Below, in pieces: positions 1-5,850 of a stretch of 7,797 nucleotides of DNA (position 1 is the first letter of the stretch; every line of letters begins with the position of its first letter). A program made the position numbers and the translations under genes. Origin of the DNA: Bacteroidales bacterium (GTDB taxonomy: Bacteria; Bacteroidota; Bacteroidia; Bacteroidales; GCA-2711565). The stretch covers positions 1-7,797 of the forward strand of contig JAOZUV010000086.1 of the NCBI GenBank assembly GCA_029938505.1. The letters run 5' to 3'. Under the pieces are notes generated by a model, which was not told the origin of the DNA, did not search any database, and saw only the letters and a program-made list of their open reading frames with translations.

Positions 1-57
1 GGTCGGTTTGTACGGGCTGAATCATTCTGATTCCGCCGCACACGCCAAACATTAGAC
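1..57 (+). other. attC-like recombination site, 5' end outside the window
   Basis: The right half of an integron attC-like element. It ends in a core-like box ATTAGAC (51-57), preceded by GCACACGCC (38-46), which resembles the L' arms of the other sites in this window. Bases 19-33 form a perfect hairpin (GAATCA, loop TTC, TGATTC) that extends after one mismatch to GGC/GCC at 15-17 and 35-37. The left core box would lie upstream of the window, so pairing of the outer arms cannot be checked. The first core base is A where the integron consensus GTTRRRY has G. Confidence 0.5.
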
Positions 58-126
58 GCAAGAAAAAACATTATGTAGGCACACATTGATTTTAAAAGGT
101 ACGAAGTATTCTAAAATAAAAAACTT

Positions 127-131
127 GGAGG
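127..131 (+). promoter_or_regulatory. Ribosome binding site of the 136 gene
   Basis: GGAGG followed by AG and TT leaves four bases before the ATG at 136. The spacing is short but usable, and it supports this ATG as the start. The same GGAGG-type signal occurs before the genes at 2746 and 3730. Confidence 0.7.
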
Positions 132-135
132 AGTT

Positions 136-1410
136 ATGAAACAAGAATTAAATAAGGGAATAAACTATTTTCAACAATTAAACGGAATTAAACTTAAAAA
201 TTATTTCTTTGGTATAGTATTAATATCTTTAACTATCTTATTTATTGGATATTTACACAGCATTGCTACGGTTAAAATCCCAGATAAAAGATTTAATAAA
301 AATAATTATTCAACTGCTAAGAATTATTTTAAAGGAAACAAAAATTTTATTGAAATAAATACTAAATATATTGAAGATAAAATTATACAAGTTATTCAAA
401 AAAATGAAGGCTTTGATTATTTAATTGCTACAATAAAGAATGATTTAAAAAATAAAATGGTGATTATTCAAAAAAATGAAAAAATTGAAATAGAACCTTC
501 AATCATAATTGATATTAAAAACACTATAAAAACAATAGATAAAGAATTAGATATTGTCACAAATGATTATAATTTTGATGGAAAAAAATACAACAAATTA
601 ATGAAAATGAAAAACAAGTTAATGAAATTCAAAAACTTTAGGAATATTAAAATTATTCCAATAGCAGAATATGCAAAATCTCGATATTGCTCAACAATAA
701 AAGAAGATCATTTTTCTTTTGTTGCAGGCAAATTTGCTAATATAGCTTTAGAAGATAGTGTTTTTACATTTTATGGAAAACCTTTCAAACCTGTAATTTC
801 AAAGGGTTTTCTAAAAAGAAATAATCTCTATAATAAAGAAAATTCACTATTATTAAATAATAACAAAGTGCTTAATAATAAAATTATAAATAATGCTAAA
901 GCTGAACATAACAGTAATCTAAAAATAAAAAAGAGACAAATAAATTCCGAGCGTAGCCTTATAAGAAGAGAATTTTATGCGAAATGGTTTGCTACTTTTC
1001 TTACAATTATCATTACATTCATTATGTTTAGAATACAATTAAGATATTATTTATTAATAAGAAGAAAAGATCTCAAGAAAAAAACTTCTTATGATGTATA
1101 TTTTGCTACAAACATTTCTTCGAAGATTTTTCGATTGATTGCTTTACTAATTGTATTTATAGGGATAGCAGAGCTATTGATTAATGCTATTATCTCTGTT
1201 ATTTCTGGTAATATGATCTCTTTACTGAAATTACCAATATTGGATAGATTTTATAATATTATTGATATCTTACATCCAATAGCAACAACGATCTCAGTGA
1301 TTATTGCATCATGGTTTTTTGTGCTAATATCTGAATCTATCTGTTTTATTACAAATTTATACCATATCGCTTTTATTAAAACATATGGAGATTTAAATGA
1401 AAAAAAATAA
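136..1410 (+). CDS. Four-helix integral membrane protein of unknown family
   Basis: I do not recognise this 424-residue protein. It has one hydrophobic segment near the N terminus (about residues 23-43), then a long polar, Lys/Asn/Ile-rich region (44-281), then three more membrane segments (about 282-301, 331-356 and 380-408). The basic stretch RIQLRYYLLIRRKDLKKK (299-316) after the second helix suggests a cytoplasmic loop. By the positive-inside rule this puts the 240-residue domain outside the inner membrane, with both termini in the cytoplasm. Residues 228-270 are Asn/Lys-rich and look like low complexity. The start is set by GGAGG at 127-131. The last 14 bases overlap the next gene, so the two are probably translationally coupled and may form a complex. 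The gene is extremely AT-rich (9 G+C in the 60 bases at 301-360). No enzymatic motif was seen. A role as envelope scaffold, sensor or transporter partner is possible, but none is supported. Confidence 0.85.
   Translation: MKQELNKGINYFQQLNGIKLKNYFFGIVLISLTILFIGYLHSIATVKIPDKRFNKNNYSTAKNYFKGNKNFIEINTKYIEDKIIQVIQKNEGFDYLIATIKNDLKNKMVIIQKNEKIEIEPSIIIDIKNTIKTIDKELDIVTNDYNFDGKKYNKLMKMKNKLMKFKNFRNIKIIPIAEYAKSRYCSTIKEDHFSFVAGKFANIALEDSVFTFYGKPFKPVISKGFLKRNNLYNKENSLLLNNNKVLNNKIINNAKAEHNSNLKIKKRQINSERSLIRREFYAKWFATFLTIIITFIMFRIQLRYYLLIRRKDLKKKTSYDVYFATNISSKIFRLIALLIVFIGIAELLINAIISVISGNMISLLKLPILDRFYNIIDILHPIATTISVIIASWFFVLISESICFITNLYHIAFIKTYGDLNEKK
1387..1390 (+). promoter_or_regulatory. Internal ribosome binding site of the 1397 gene
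   Basis: GGAG lies six bases before the ATG at 1397, inside the last codons of the upstream gene. It fixes the start so that the two reading frames overlap by 14 bases. This arrangement usually goes with coupled translation. Confidence 0.7.
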
Positions 1411-2635
1411 AATTTATATTTTGCGATTCTTGCTAATTATTGTAATAATTCATATCAGTTTAGTCTTAAATGCTTCAAATAGCACCATCGAGATTATTAC
1501 AAGACACTCAGGTGTTAAGGTTTTTTTAAATAATCTCTACTATGGTTCTACTAATTATAATAATTCTTCAGAAAGTAATTTAATAATTCAAAATATTGAA
1601 CCTGGAGAGTACACGTTAAAATGCGTCTACATCAATAGCGATCCATATAAGGAAACAATTGTTATAAATAGCAGTAAACACTTAAAATTTTATCCTAAAT
1701 TTATAATCAAGTATAATGTGAAAATTATTTCGAATAGGGGTACTAAGATTTATATTGATAATAAATTTATTGGTTACTCTCCACAAGAATTGAAATTAAC
1801 TAAAGGAAATCACGCTATTAAAATTAAGAAGGAAAAATACCTGACGTTTAAAATAACTAAACACATTAATGCTGCTGTAACTATCAATGAATCTCTAAGA
1901 TTAGCACCACCTTATGCATATATTGAAATAGGTATTGATGAAGAAATTGGGGTAGAAGACGTTTACATTGATGGTGTGTATATGGGTTCTACACCTATTA
2001 AGTTAACGAGGATTGAAGCAGGTATTAGAACAATTACTATTGGAGATATAACAAAAACATATAAGATTAAAGATAATCATAAGTATAAAATTGAACCTTC
2101 TAACAAATTATGCTTAATGCCAATTTTGAAATCATATTATGAAATAGATAATCATTATCAAATTCCATCAAAACCTAAAATGCTAAAAGAATATAGATAT
2201 AAAAAATACACCGATAAGGAAAATTTAACTGGTTACATTTCTGTTACTCTGATGTGCAGTGGTTTAGGCGCATTAATTGGCGCTTTTGGAGAAGATAGTG
2301 ATGGTAAAAAAATGAATAATCCTGGAGGAGGATTGTTAATCGGATTACTAGTGGGAATTGGATTGGATATAATTGCTTTCTCTAATAAAGATGAAACTTA
2401 TGAAAAAAAAATTGTAGAGAATATTGAAAAAAATAATGAGAACCTAATAAAATGGGAAAATTTAAAGACTGAAATTGAACATAAGAATATTTTACTATTT
2501 ACCGAAGAAAACGAAAAACGTAAAATATTAAATAATATTAGAAAAGAAAAAAATACAAATAGAGGATTTTGGGACTTTAAGGATATAGGTATTATTAGTA
2601 ATAAAGAAAAAGCACAATTTGATGATAATGATTAA
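1397..2635 (+). CDS. PEGA-domain envelope protein with glycine-rich membrane hairpin and coiled-coil tail
   Basis: A 412-residue exported protein. Residues 1-26 look like a signal peptide or anchor (KKNK, a hydrophobic core, then LNAS). Three PEGA-type beta repeats follow: about 29-91 (GVKVFLNNLYYGST...IEPGEYTLK), 108-155 (GTKIYIDNKFIGYSP...LTKGNHAIKI) and 173-226 (VEDVYIDGVYMGSTPIKL...EAGIRTITI). The hallmark is the V-Y-I-D-G/N-x-x-x-G-x-(T/S)-P turn followed by a short G/H-x-(H/Y/R)-x-(I/L) strand. Residues 279-328 are hydrophobic and glycine-rich and could form a two-pass membrane hairpin around the polar turn GEDSDGKKMNNPGGG. Residues 333-388 are charged and probably helical or coiled coil. 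PEGA domains are common in surface proteins and sensors and are thought to mediate binding, but they do not define a function. The gene overlaps the upstream membrane protein by 14 bases and shares its cassette, which suggests a two-component envelope assembly. Confidence 0.85.
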   Translation: MKKNKIYILRFLLIIVIIHISLVLNASNSTIEIITRHSGVKVFLNNLYYGSTNYNNSSESNLIIQNIEPGEYTLKCVYINSDPYKETIVINSSKHLKFYPKFIIKYNVKIISNRGTKIYIDNKFIGYSPQELKLTKGNHAIKIKKEKYLTFKITKHINAAVTINESLRLAPPYAYIEIGIDEEIGVEDVYIDGVYMGSTPIKLTRIEAGIRTITIGDITKTYKIKDNHKYKIEPSNKLCLMPILKSYYEIDNHYQIPSKPKMLKEYRYKKYTDKENLTGYISVTLMCSGLGALIGAFGEDSDGKKMNNPGGGLLIGLLVGIGLDIIAFSNKDETYEKKIVENIEKNNENLIKWENLKTEIEHKNILLFTEENEKRKILNNIRKEKNTNRGFWDFKDIGIISNKEKAQFDDND

Positions 2636-2654
2636 AAGGATTGTGAAATTATAC

Positions 2655-2725
2655 GTCTAACAAACGTGCCCACAATCAGCAAGAAGAAAAGCAAGAAGAA
2701 TCGTGGCGCACGCAAAACATTAGGT
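2655..2725 (+). other. attC-like recombination site after the PEGA gene
   Basis: Starts 19 bases after the stop codon with GTCTAAC (2655-2661), a perfect match to the integron RYYYAAC box. It continues with AA and ACGTGCC (arm L'') and ends with GGCGCACG (2705-2712, arm L'), a short AAAAC spacer, and ATTAGGT (2719-2725), which matches GTTRRRY except for the first base. The inner part CACAATC (2671-2677) pairs imperfectly with the bases around 2699-2705. The loop holds two copies of AGCAAGAAGAA (2678-2688 and 2690-2700). Its position directly after a stop codon and its orientation are as expected for the end of a gene cassette. Confidence 0.65.
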
Positions 2726-2736
2726 ATAATTATATT

Positions 2737-2741
2737 GGAGG
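2737..2741 (+). promoter_or_regulatory. Ribosome binding site of the LamG lipoprotein gene
   Basis: GGAGG within GGAGGAAG lies four bases before the ATG at 2746. It supports a start that places the lipobox at residues 18-21, at the right distance for a signal peptide. Confidence 0.7.
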
Positions 2742-2745
2742 AAGA

Positions 2746-3498
2746 ATGATATCGAAAAGTATAATAAATGTTTTCATTTTGCTTGGATTTCTTTTAGTAA
2801 CTAGTTGTTGTAGTGTAGTAAATAAATTCGATACAGAGATGGAATCACCAATTTTATATTACCCATTTAATGGAAACGCACAAGATGGTAGTGGTAACGG
2901 TCATGATGGTCAAGTTAATAACACTATTCTGGTTAGTGATCGTTTCGGTAACGAGAATAGTGCATATGAATTTAATGGTGAGACTTCTTATATTGATTGT
3001 GGAGATATCTTGAACGATTTACAAGTTCCATTTACTATTTGCGCTTGGATCAAGCTATTCTCAAATGACACAGGGCAACCTATTTTTGCTACTGAGATAC
3101 ATGAAAGTTTTACAAGTCATAATTATCATGGGATGGGATTAGGCCTTTCAATTTACGCTGGTGATGGTTCAACTTTACTTGATGGTAATCAATTATCAAC
3201 AAGATATGGTGATGGATTAGGTATTGGATACCAATACCGTCGCACGAAACATGGAACTTCTTTTTTGCCAACAAATGAATGGATTCATGTTTCCAGTGTC
3301 GTAGAAGCTCCACAAGACATGAAATTGTATATAAATGGAATTGATGATTTTGGAAGCTATTCGGGAACTGGTGGAGAAGTAGTACATAACTCTTGGCATG
3401 CATATATAGGGGTGTCATTTCATGGACAGATTGATGACATCCAAGTATTTGATAAAGCACTTTCTGCAGAACAGATAAATATTCTATACAATGAATAG
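2746..3498 (+). CDS. LamG-fold (concanavalin A-like) lipoprotein
   Basis: A 250-residue protein with a lipoprotein signal peptide: a hydrophobic core at 6-17 and lipobox VTSC with the lipidated cysteine at 21 (a second Cys at 22). After a short linker, residues 36-250 match a LamG/jelly-roll domain of the LamGL type. The usual opening is LYYPFNGNAQDGSGNGHDG (37-55), followed by the AYEFNGETSYIDCGD strand pair (73-87), FTICAWIKL (96-104), WIHVSSVV (179-186), MKLYINGID (192-200) and the usual closing FHGQIDDIQVFDKALSAEQI (225-244). Such domains bind glycans or proteins at the cell surface, but the ligand cannot be told from sequence. It is probably anchored in the outer membrane or at the cell surface. 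It is a single gene flanked on both sides by attC-like elements, so it forms a one-gene cassette. It is more balanced in base composition than the preceding pair. Confidence 0.9.
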   Translation: MISKSIINVFILLGFLLVTSCCSVVNKFDTEMESPILYYPFNGNAQDGSGNGHDGQVNNTILVSDRFGNENSAYEFNGETSYIDCGDILNDLQVPFTICAWIKLFSNDTGQPIFATEIHESFTSHNYHGMGLGLSIYAGDGSTLLDGNQLSTRYGDGLGIGYQYRRTKHGTSFLPTNEWIHVSSVVEAPQDMKLYINGIDDFGSYSGTGGEVVHNSWHAYIGVSFHGQIDDIQVFDKALSAEQINILYNE

Positions 3499-3552
3499 AT
3501 CAGAATTATACATAACAAGCGTGTCGGCAGTTTGGTCTCGTGGTGCTTTTTG

Positions 3553-3572
3553 CCTGAACCTTCCGGTTCAGG
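3553..3572. repeat. Perfect 8-bp inverted repeat inside the attC-like site
   Basis: CCTGAACC (3553-3560), loop TTCC, then GGTTCAGG (3565-3572). No T-run follows on either strand, so it does not look like an intrinsic terminator. It is probably a structural arm of the folded recombination site. Confidence 0.8.
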
Positions 3573-3593
3573 ATTTAGGTTGTTCGTCTTTTA

Positions 3594-3652
3594 TCATCTC
3601 GCTAATCGCATCAGGATTTGAAAAAGCAAATCCAATGCTCATGGCAAGATGA
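3594..3652. repeat. Nested inverted repeat inside the attC-like site
   Basis: Outer stem TCATCTCGC (3594-3602) with GCAAGATGA (3644-3652), one mismatch. Middle stem GCAT (3608-3611) with ATGC (3635-3638). Inner perfect stem GGATTTG (3614-3620) with CAAATCC (3627-3633), closing a six-base A-rich loop. The three stems are co-axial, giving one long interrupted hairpin. Confidence 0.75.
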
Positions 3653-3719
3653 CGTGGCACGCCGCCGTTAGCAGCAACTTAATAATATAAAGTGAAGAAT
3701 TCAGATCAAGTAATAAATG

Positions 3720-3724
3720 GGAGG
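3720..3724 (+). promoter_or_regulatory. Ribosome binding site of the propeller gene
   Basis: GGAGG, as part of GGGAGGAG, sits five bases before the ATG at 3730. It supports a start that gives a normal signal peptide. Confidence 0.75.
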
Positions 3725-3729
3725 AGAAA

Positions 3730-5412
3730 ATGAAAAAAGCAATTTTAGTTTTATCTTTATTTCTTATTACAATTTATATCTTTGCTCAAGAACCTGAATG
3801 GATTTGGGCTCAAAACGCAGGAGGTTTGTATGACGACTGCGGTTATGATTTAGCCACCGACAGTGCCGGCAACAGTTATGTTACAGGTGAGTTCCGGAAC
3901 ACAGCAACTTTCGGATCAATAGAATTAACCAGTCAGTGTTATGTTGATGTATTCATAGCCAAGCTAGATCCCAACGGTAACTGGCTTTGGGCAATTTGTG
4001 CCGAAGGGACGGATTCGGAAAGGGGATATGGAATTTCCATCGACAGTGCCGGCAATAGTTATATCATCGGTAATTTTCGGGGAACTGCCACTTTCGGTAC
4101 TACTTCTATTACCAGCATAGACAACAATGATGTCTTTATCGCAAAAGCTGATTCTGATGGCAATTGGCTTTGGGCTAAAAGATGTGGAGCAAGCATGGGT
4201 AACGGCATAGCCACTGATAATGACGGGTCATGCTACATTACCGGCTATTTTGACATAGTTTCCAGCGGCGATTTTGGGACTACAACTTTAACCAGTTTAG
4301 GAAATTTTGATATTTTTGCTGCTAAACTGGATACAAATGGTAATTGGCTCTGGGCGGTTCAAGCCGGAGGTGAGGGTGAGGATTATGCTTGGGGAATCTC
4401 TACCGATAACAGTGGAAACTCTTACATAACAGGCTATTTTTACACCGCAGTAATTTCACATATATGCTATTTTGGTGATATTGAACTTCTTTCAGATTCA
4501 GGATATGACATCTTTGTTGCAAAACTTAATTCCAACGGCAACTGGCTCTGGGCAGTAAATGAGGGAGATGAGGGGCATGATCGCAGCTATGAAATTTCCA
4601 CTAATTCCGATGGAGTTAGTTTTATCATCGGTGAGCATTTATTGCCATCCAATATTGGCGGAACTAATATGACATATAGCGGAACTTATGTTGCCAGTAT
4701 AAGTTCAAACGGAAATTGGCTCTGGGCAGCAGAAACCAATGGAACAGCAGAACGTTACGGACAAGATGTTTGCAGCGATGACTACGGAAATTGCTATGCT
4801 TCAGGCTATTTTTTTGGTGAAGCGAATTTTGGACCCTATATCCTGGACGGTTGTAACACAACAACGGACACCTTTGCAGCCAAATTGGACTCAAACGGTG
4901 ACTGGTTATGGGCAGTACATACCGGTGGATCCAGTTTTGACAGAGGGTATGGAATTGCAGTCGACGGATTTGGGCACTGCTATTTAACAGGTGATTATTC
5001 CTCTATGTTTAACTACGGCTCGTACTACCTGCTCAGCAATGGTGGTGGGGACATTTTTGTAGCAAAACTGGGAAATGACACATCACTTGAAAACGAAATA
5101 ATTCCAGCAAAAATGGAACTTTCTAATTACCCCAATCCATTCAATCCAACTACAGAAATTAGATTTCAACCTTCAGATTTCAATGAAATTGAAACAGTAG
5201 AAATTATTATTTATAATTTAAAAGGTCAGAAGATCAAAACATTGTTCCCGAGCTTGTGTCATCCTGAGCTTGTCGAAGGAGGAGGAGAATTGAGTTTCAC
5301 ATGGAATGGTGATGACGATAACGGCAAACTTGTCTCAACTGGAGTTTATCTTTATATTTTAAATATAAATGGCAAGACAGAAGCTATGAGGAAATGTTTA
5401 CTGTTGAAATGA
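3730..5412 (+). CDS. Secreted SBBP beta-propeller protein with FlgD-like/T9SS-type C-terminal sorting domain
   Basis: A 560-residue exported protein. The signal peptide is residues 1-19 (KK, hydrophobic core, IFA before Q20). Residues 20-448 hold seven SBBP-type repeats of about 60 residues, phased by tryptophans at W24, W85, W146, W206, W272, W330 and W392. The repeat unit runs (G)NWLWA...GG...GYGI-(A/S)-x-D-x-x-GNSY-(I/V)-TG-x-F...FG...L-x-S...D-(I/V)-F-(I/V)-AK. The repeats suggest a beta-propeller. Residues 461-560 form a FlgD-like Ig fold of the kind used as a C-terminal targeting domain: YPNPFNPTTEIRF (467-479), VEIIIYNLKGQKIKTL (490-505), WNGDDDNGKLVSTGVYLYIL (525-544), and a final basic MRKCLLLK. 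This predicts export to the cell surface or medium by a type IX-like route; no active site is visible. Residues 508-517 (SLCHPELVEG) come from an inserted interspersed repeat. The gene is clearly richer in G+C than its neighbours (31 of 60 at 3961-4020). It is a one-gene cassette. Confidence 0.93.
   Translation: MKKAILVLSLFLITIYIFAQEPEWIWAQNAGGLYDDCGYDLATDSAGNSYVTGEFRNTATFGSIELTSQCYVDVFIAKLDPNGNWLWAICAEGTDSERGYGISIDSAGNSYIIGNFRGTATFGTTSITSIDNNDVFIAKADSDGNWLWAKRCGASMGNGIATDNDGSCYITGYFDIVSSGDFGTTTLTSLGNFDIFAAKLDTNGNWLWAVQAGGEGEDYAWGISTDNSGNSYITGYFYTAVISHICYFGDIELLSDSGYDIFVAKLNSNGNWLWAVNEGDEGHDRSYEISTNSDGVSFIIGEHLLPSNIGGTNMTYSGTYVASISSNGNWLWAAETNGTAERYGQDVCSDDYGNCYASGYFFGEANFGPYILDGCNTTTDTFAAKLDSNGDWLWAVHTGGSSFDRGYGIAVDGFGHCYLTGDYSSMFNYGSYYLLSNGGGDIFVAKLGNDTSLENEIIPAKMELSNYPNPFNPTTEIRFQPSDFNEIETVEIIIYNLKGQKIKTLFPSLCHPELVEGGGELSFTWNGDDDNGKLVSTGVYLYILNINGKTEAMRKCLLLK
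3799..5085 (+). repeat. Seven tandem SBBP-coding repeats, period about 180 bases
   Basis: Each unit encodes one ~60-residue WLWA...GNSY.TG.F...FG...AK block. Distances between the phasing tryptophan codons are 61, 61, 60, 66, 58 and 62 codons. The copies are diverged at DNA level, though stretches such as GACAGTGCCGGCAA (near 3860 and 4042) are shared between the first two, which suggests fairly recent duplication there. Unit 5 (about residues 272-329) is the most degenerate. Confidence 0.85.
5257..5280 (+). repeat. CHPELVEG-type interspersed repeat inserted in the coding region
   Basis: TGTCATCCTGAGCTTGTCGA (5257-5276) continuing AGGA reads in frame as C-H-P-E-L-V-E-G (residues 510-517). 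This short element, with TCCT/AGGA ends, is known to me as a dispersed repeat found in or between genes of several uncultured and FCB-group bacteria. It sits in the loop between the KTLF strand and the SFTWNG strand of the C-terminal domain, where extra length is tolerated. The octamer GAGCTTGT also occurs just upstream (5250-5257) and again inside the element (5266-5273). Confidence 0.7.
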
Positions 5413-5419
5413 AAGATGA

Positions 5420-5468
5420 TGCTAACAAGCGTATTAATTAATTTTCACAGCATACGCCGCCGTTATGC
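5420..5468 (+). other. Compact attC-like recombination site after the propeller gene
   Basis: The clearest and shortest of the sites. TGCTAAC (5420-5426), spacer AA, perfect arm GCGTAT (5429-5434), an AT-rich loop of 17 bases, arm ATACGC (5452-5457), spacer CGCC, then GTTATGC (5462-5468). AAC pairs with GTT at the ends and GCGTAT pairs with ATACGC without mismatch. GTTATGC is the kind of right-hand core seen in Vibrio cholerae repeats. The element starts seven bases after the stop codon. Confidence 0.7.
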
Positions 5469-5542
5469 CTATTGTCAGTATAAAAATTATCTAATTGACT
5501 AAAAAGTGAATGTAATGTTATTTTTTTTAGATAGAGGTATTT

Positions 5543-5548
5543 AAGGAG
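5543..5548 (+). promoter_or_regulatory. Ribosome binding site of the small membrane protein gene
   Basis: AAGGAG, eight bases before the ATG at 5557. A second weaker AGGA lies closer (5552-5555). A run of eight T at 5521-5528 lies upstream with no hairpin before it. Confidence 0.7.
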
Positions 5549-5556
5549 ATTAGGAA

Positions 5557-5805
5557 ATGAGCCAAAAAGAACTATCAGAATTAACAGATCAAGAACTGTT
5601 AGACGAAGCAAAAAAAATGAAATCAAATTCCATATTTTATTCTTTATTTATCGGATTCTTGATTGGAATTGTAATTTATAGCATTGTGGTAAACAGTTGG
5701 GGATTTTTCACATTAATCCCTTTGTTTTTGGCATACAAATTTATTAAAAACCCTAACGATAATAAAGCCTTGGAAAAGCTGTTAAAAGAACGGAATTTAA
5801 AATAA
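5557..5805 (+). CDS. Small two-helix membrane protein, function unknown
   Basis: An 82-residue protein. Residues 1-24 are charged and helical (MSQKELSELTDQELLDEAKK). Residues about 26-46 (IFYSLFIGFLIGIVIYSIVV) and 48-63 (WGFFTLIPLFLAYKFI) are membrane helices separated by a very short turn containing NSW. Residues 64-82 form a charged tail ending KALEKLLKERNLK. Both termini are probably cytoplasmic. The overall pattern, with the opening (E)LTDQELLDEAKKMK and the closing LEKLLKERN, is one I associate with small hypothetical proteins common in Bacteroidota-type genomes, but I know no function. It shares a cassette-like unit with the DUF3781 gene 45 bases downstream, with no attC-like site between them. 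Confidence 0.85.
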   Translation: MSQKELSELTDQELLDEAKKMKSNSIFYSLFIGFLIGIVIYSIVVNSWGFFTLIPLFLAYKFIKNPNDNKALEKLLKERNLK

Positions 5806-5839
5806 AAGAGCGAAACGTGGAAATAATAAATACTCAAAA

Positions 5840-5844
5840 AAGGA
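5840..5844 (+). promoter_or_regulatory. Ribosome binding site of the DUF3781 gene
   Basis: AAGGA, six bases before the ATG at 5851, in otherwise A/T-rich sequence. It sets the start of this short gene. Confidence 0.65.
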
Positions 5845-5850
5845 TTTTAG

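Larger units (their letters stand above)
3510..3673 (+). other. Large attC-like recombination site with two internal hairpins
   Basis: The left box ACATAAC (3510-3516) is followed by AA and GCGTGTCGGC (3519-3528). The right end has GTGGCACGC (3654-3662), a CGCC-type spacer and GTTAGCA (3667-3673). The arms pair as GCGTG with CACGC, and TAAC with GTTA. The spacer asymmetry (AA on the left, a few more bases on the right) is the same as in the site at 5420-5468. At about 164 bases it is longer than most described attC sites. The extra length is itself folded into two hairpin arms, 3553-3572 and 3594-3652. This element occupies most of the 231-base gap between the lipoprotein and propeller genes. 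Confidence 0.6.

Noticed and set aside
3110..3460. Antisense open frame opposite the LamG gene (116 codons), and similar antisense frames opposite the channel gene (6593-6940, 6783-7094)
   Set aside because: The + strand frames carry clear family motifs, signal peptides and ribosome binding sites. The antisense frames show low-complexity or motif-free sequence and are by-products of the real genes.
3553..3572. Hairpin that could be read as an intrinsic terminator after the LamG lipoprotein gene
   Set aside because: The 8-bp stem is perfect, but the base run after it is ATTTAG on + and CAAAAAG on the other strand, with no T-tract. It lies within a larger paired structure that explains it better.
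4739..4987. Second + strand frame inside the propeller gene
   Set aside because: Lies wholly within the repeat-coding frame, which stays intact and in phase; it is a shadow frame.
3799..5085. CRISPR-like regular repeats
   Set aside because: The ~180-base period is coding, diverged between copies, and explained by protein repeats phased by tryptophan; there are no short identical repeats with spacers.
5495..5528. TTGACT and the following eight-T run as promoter or terminator before the small membrane protein gene
   Set aside because: No acceptable -10 lies at the right spacing and no stem precedes the T-run.
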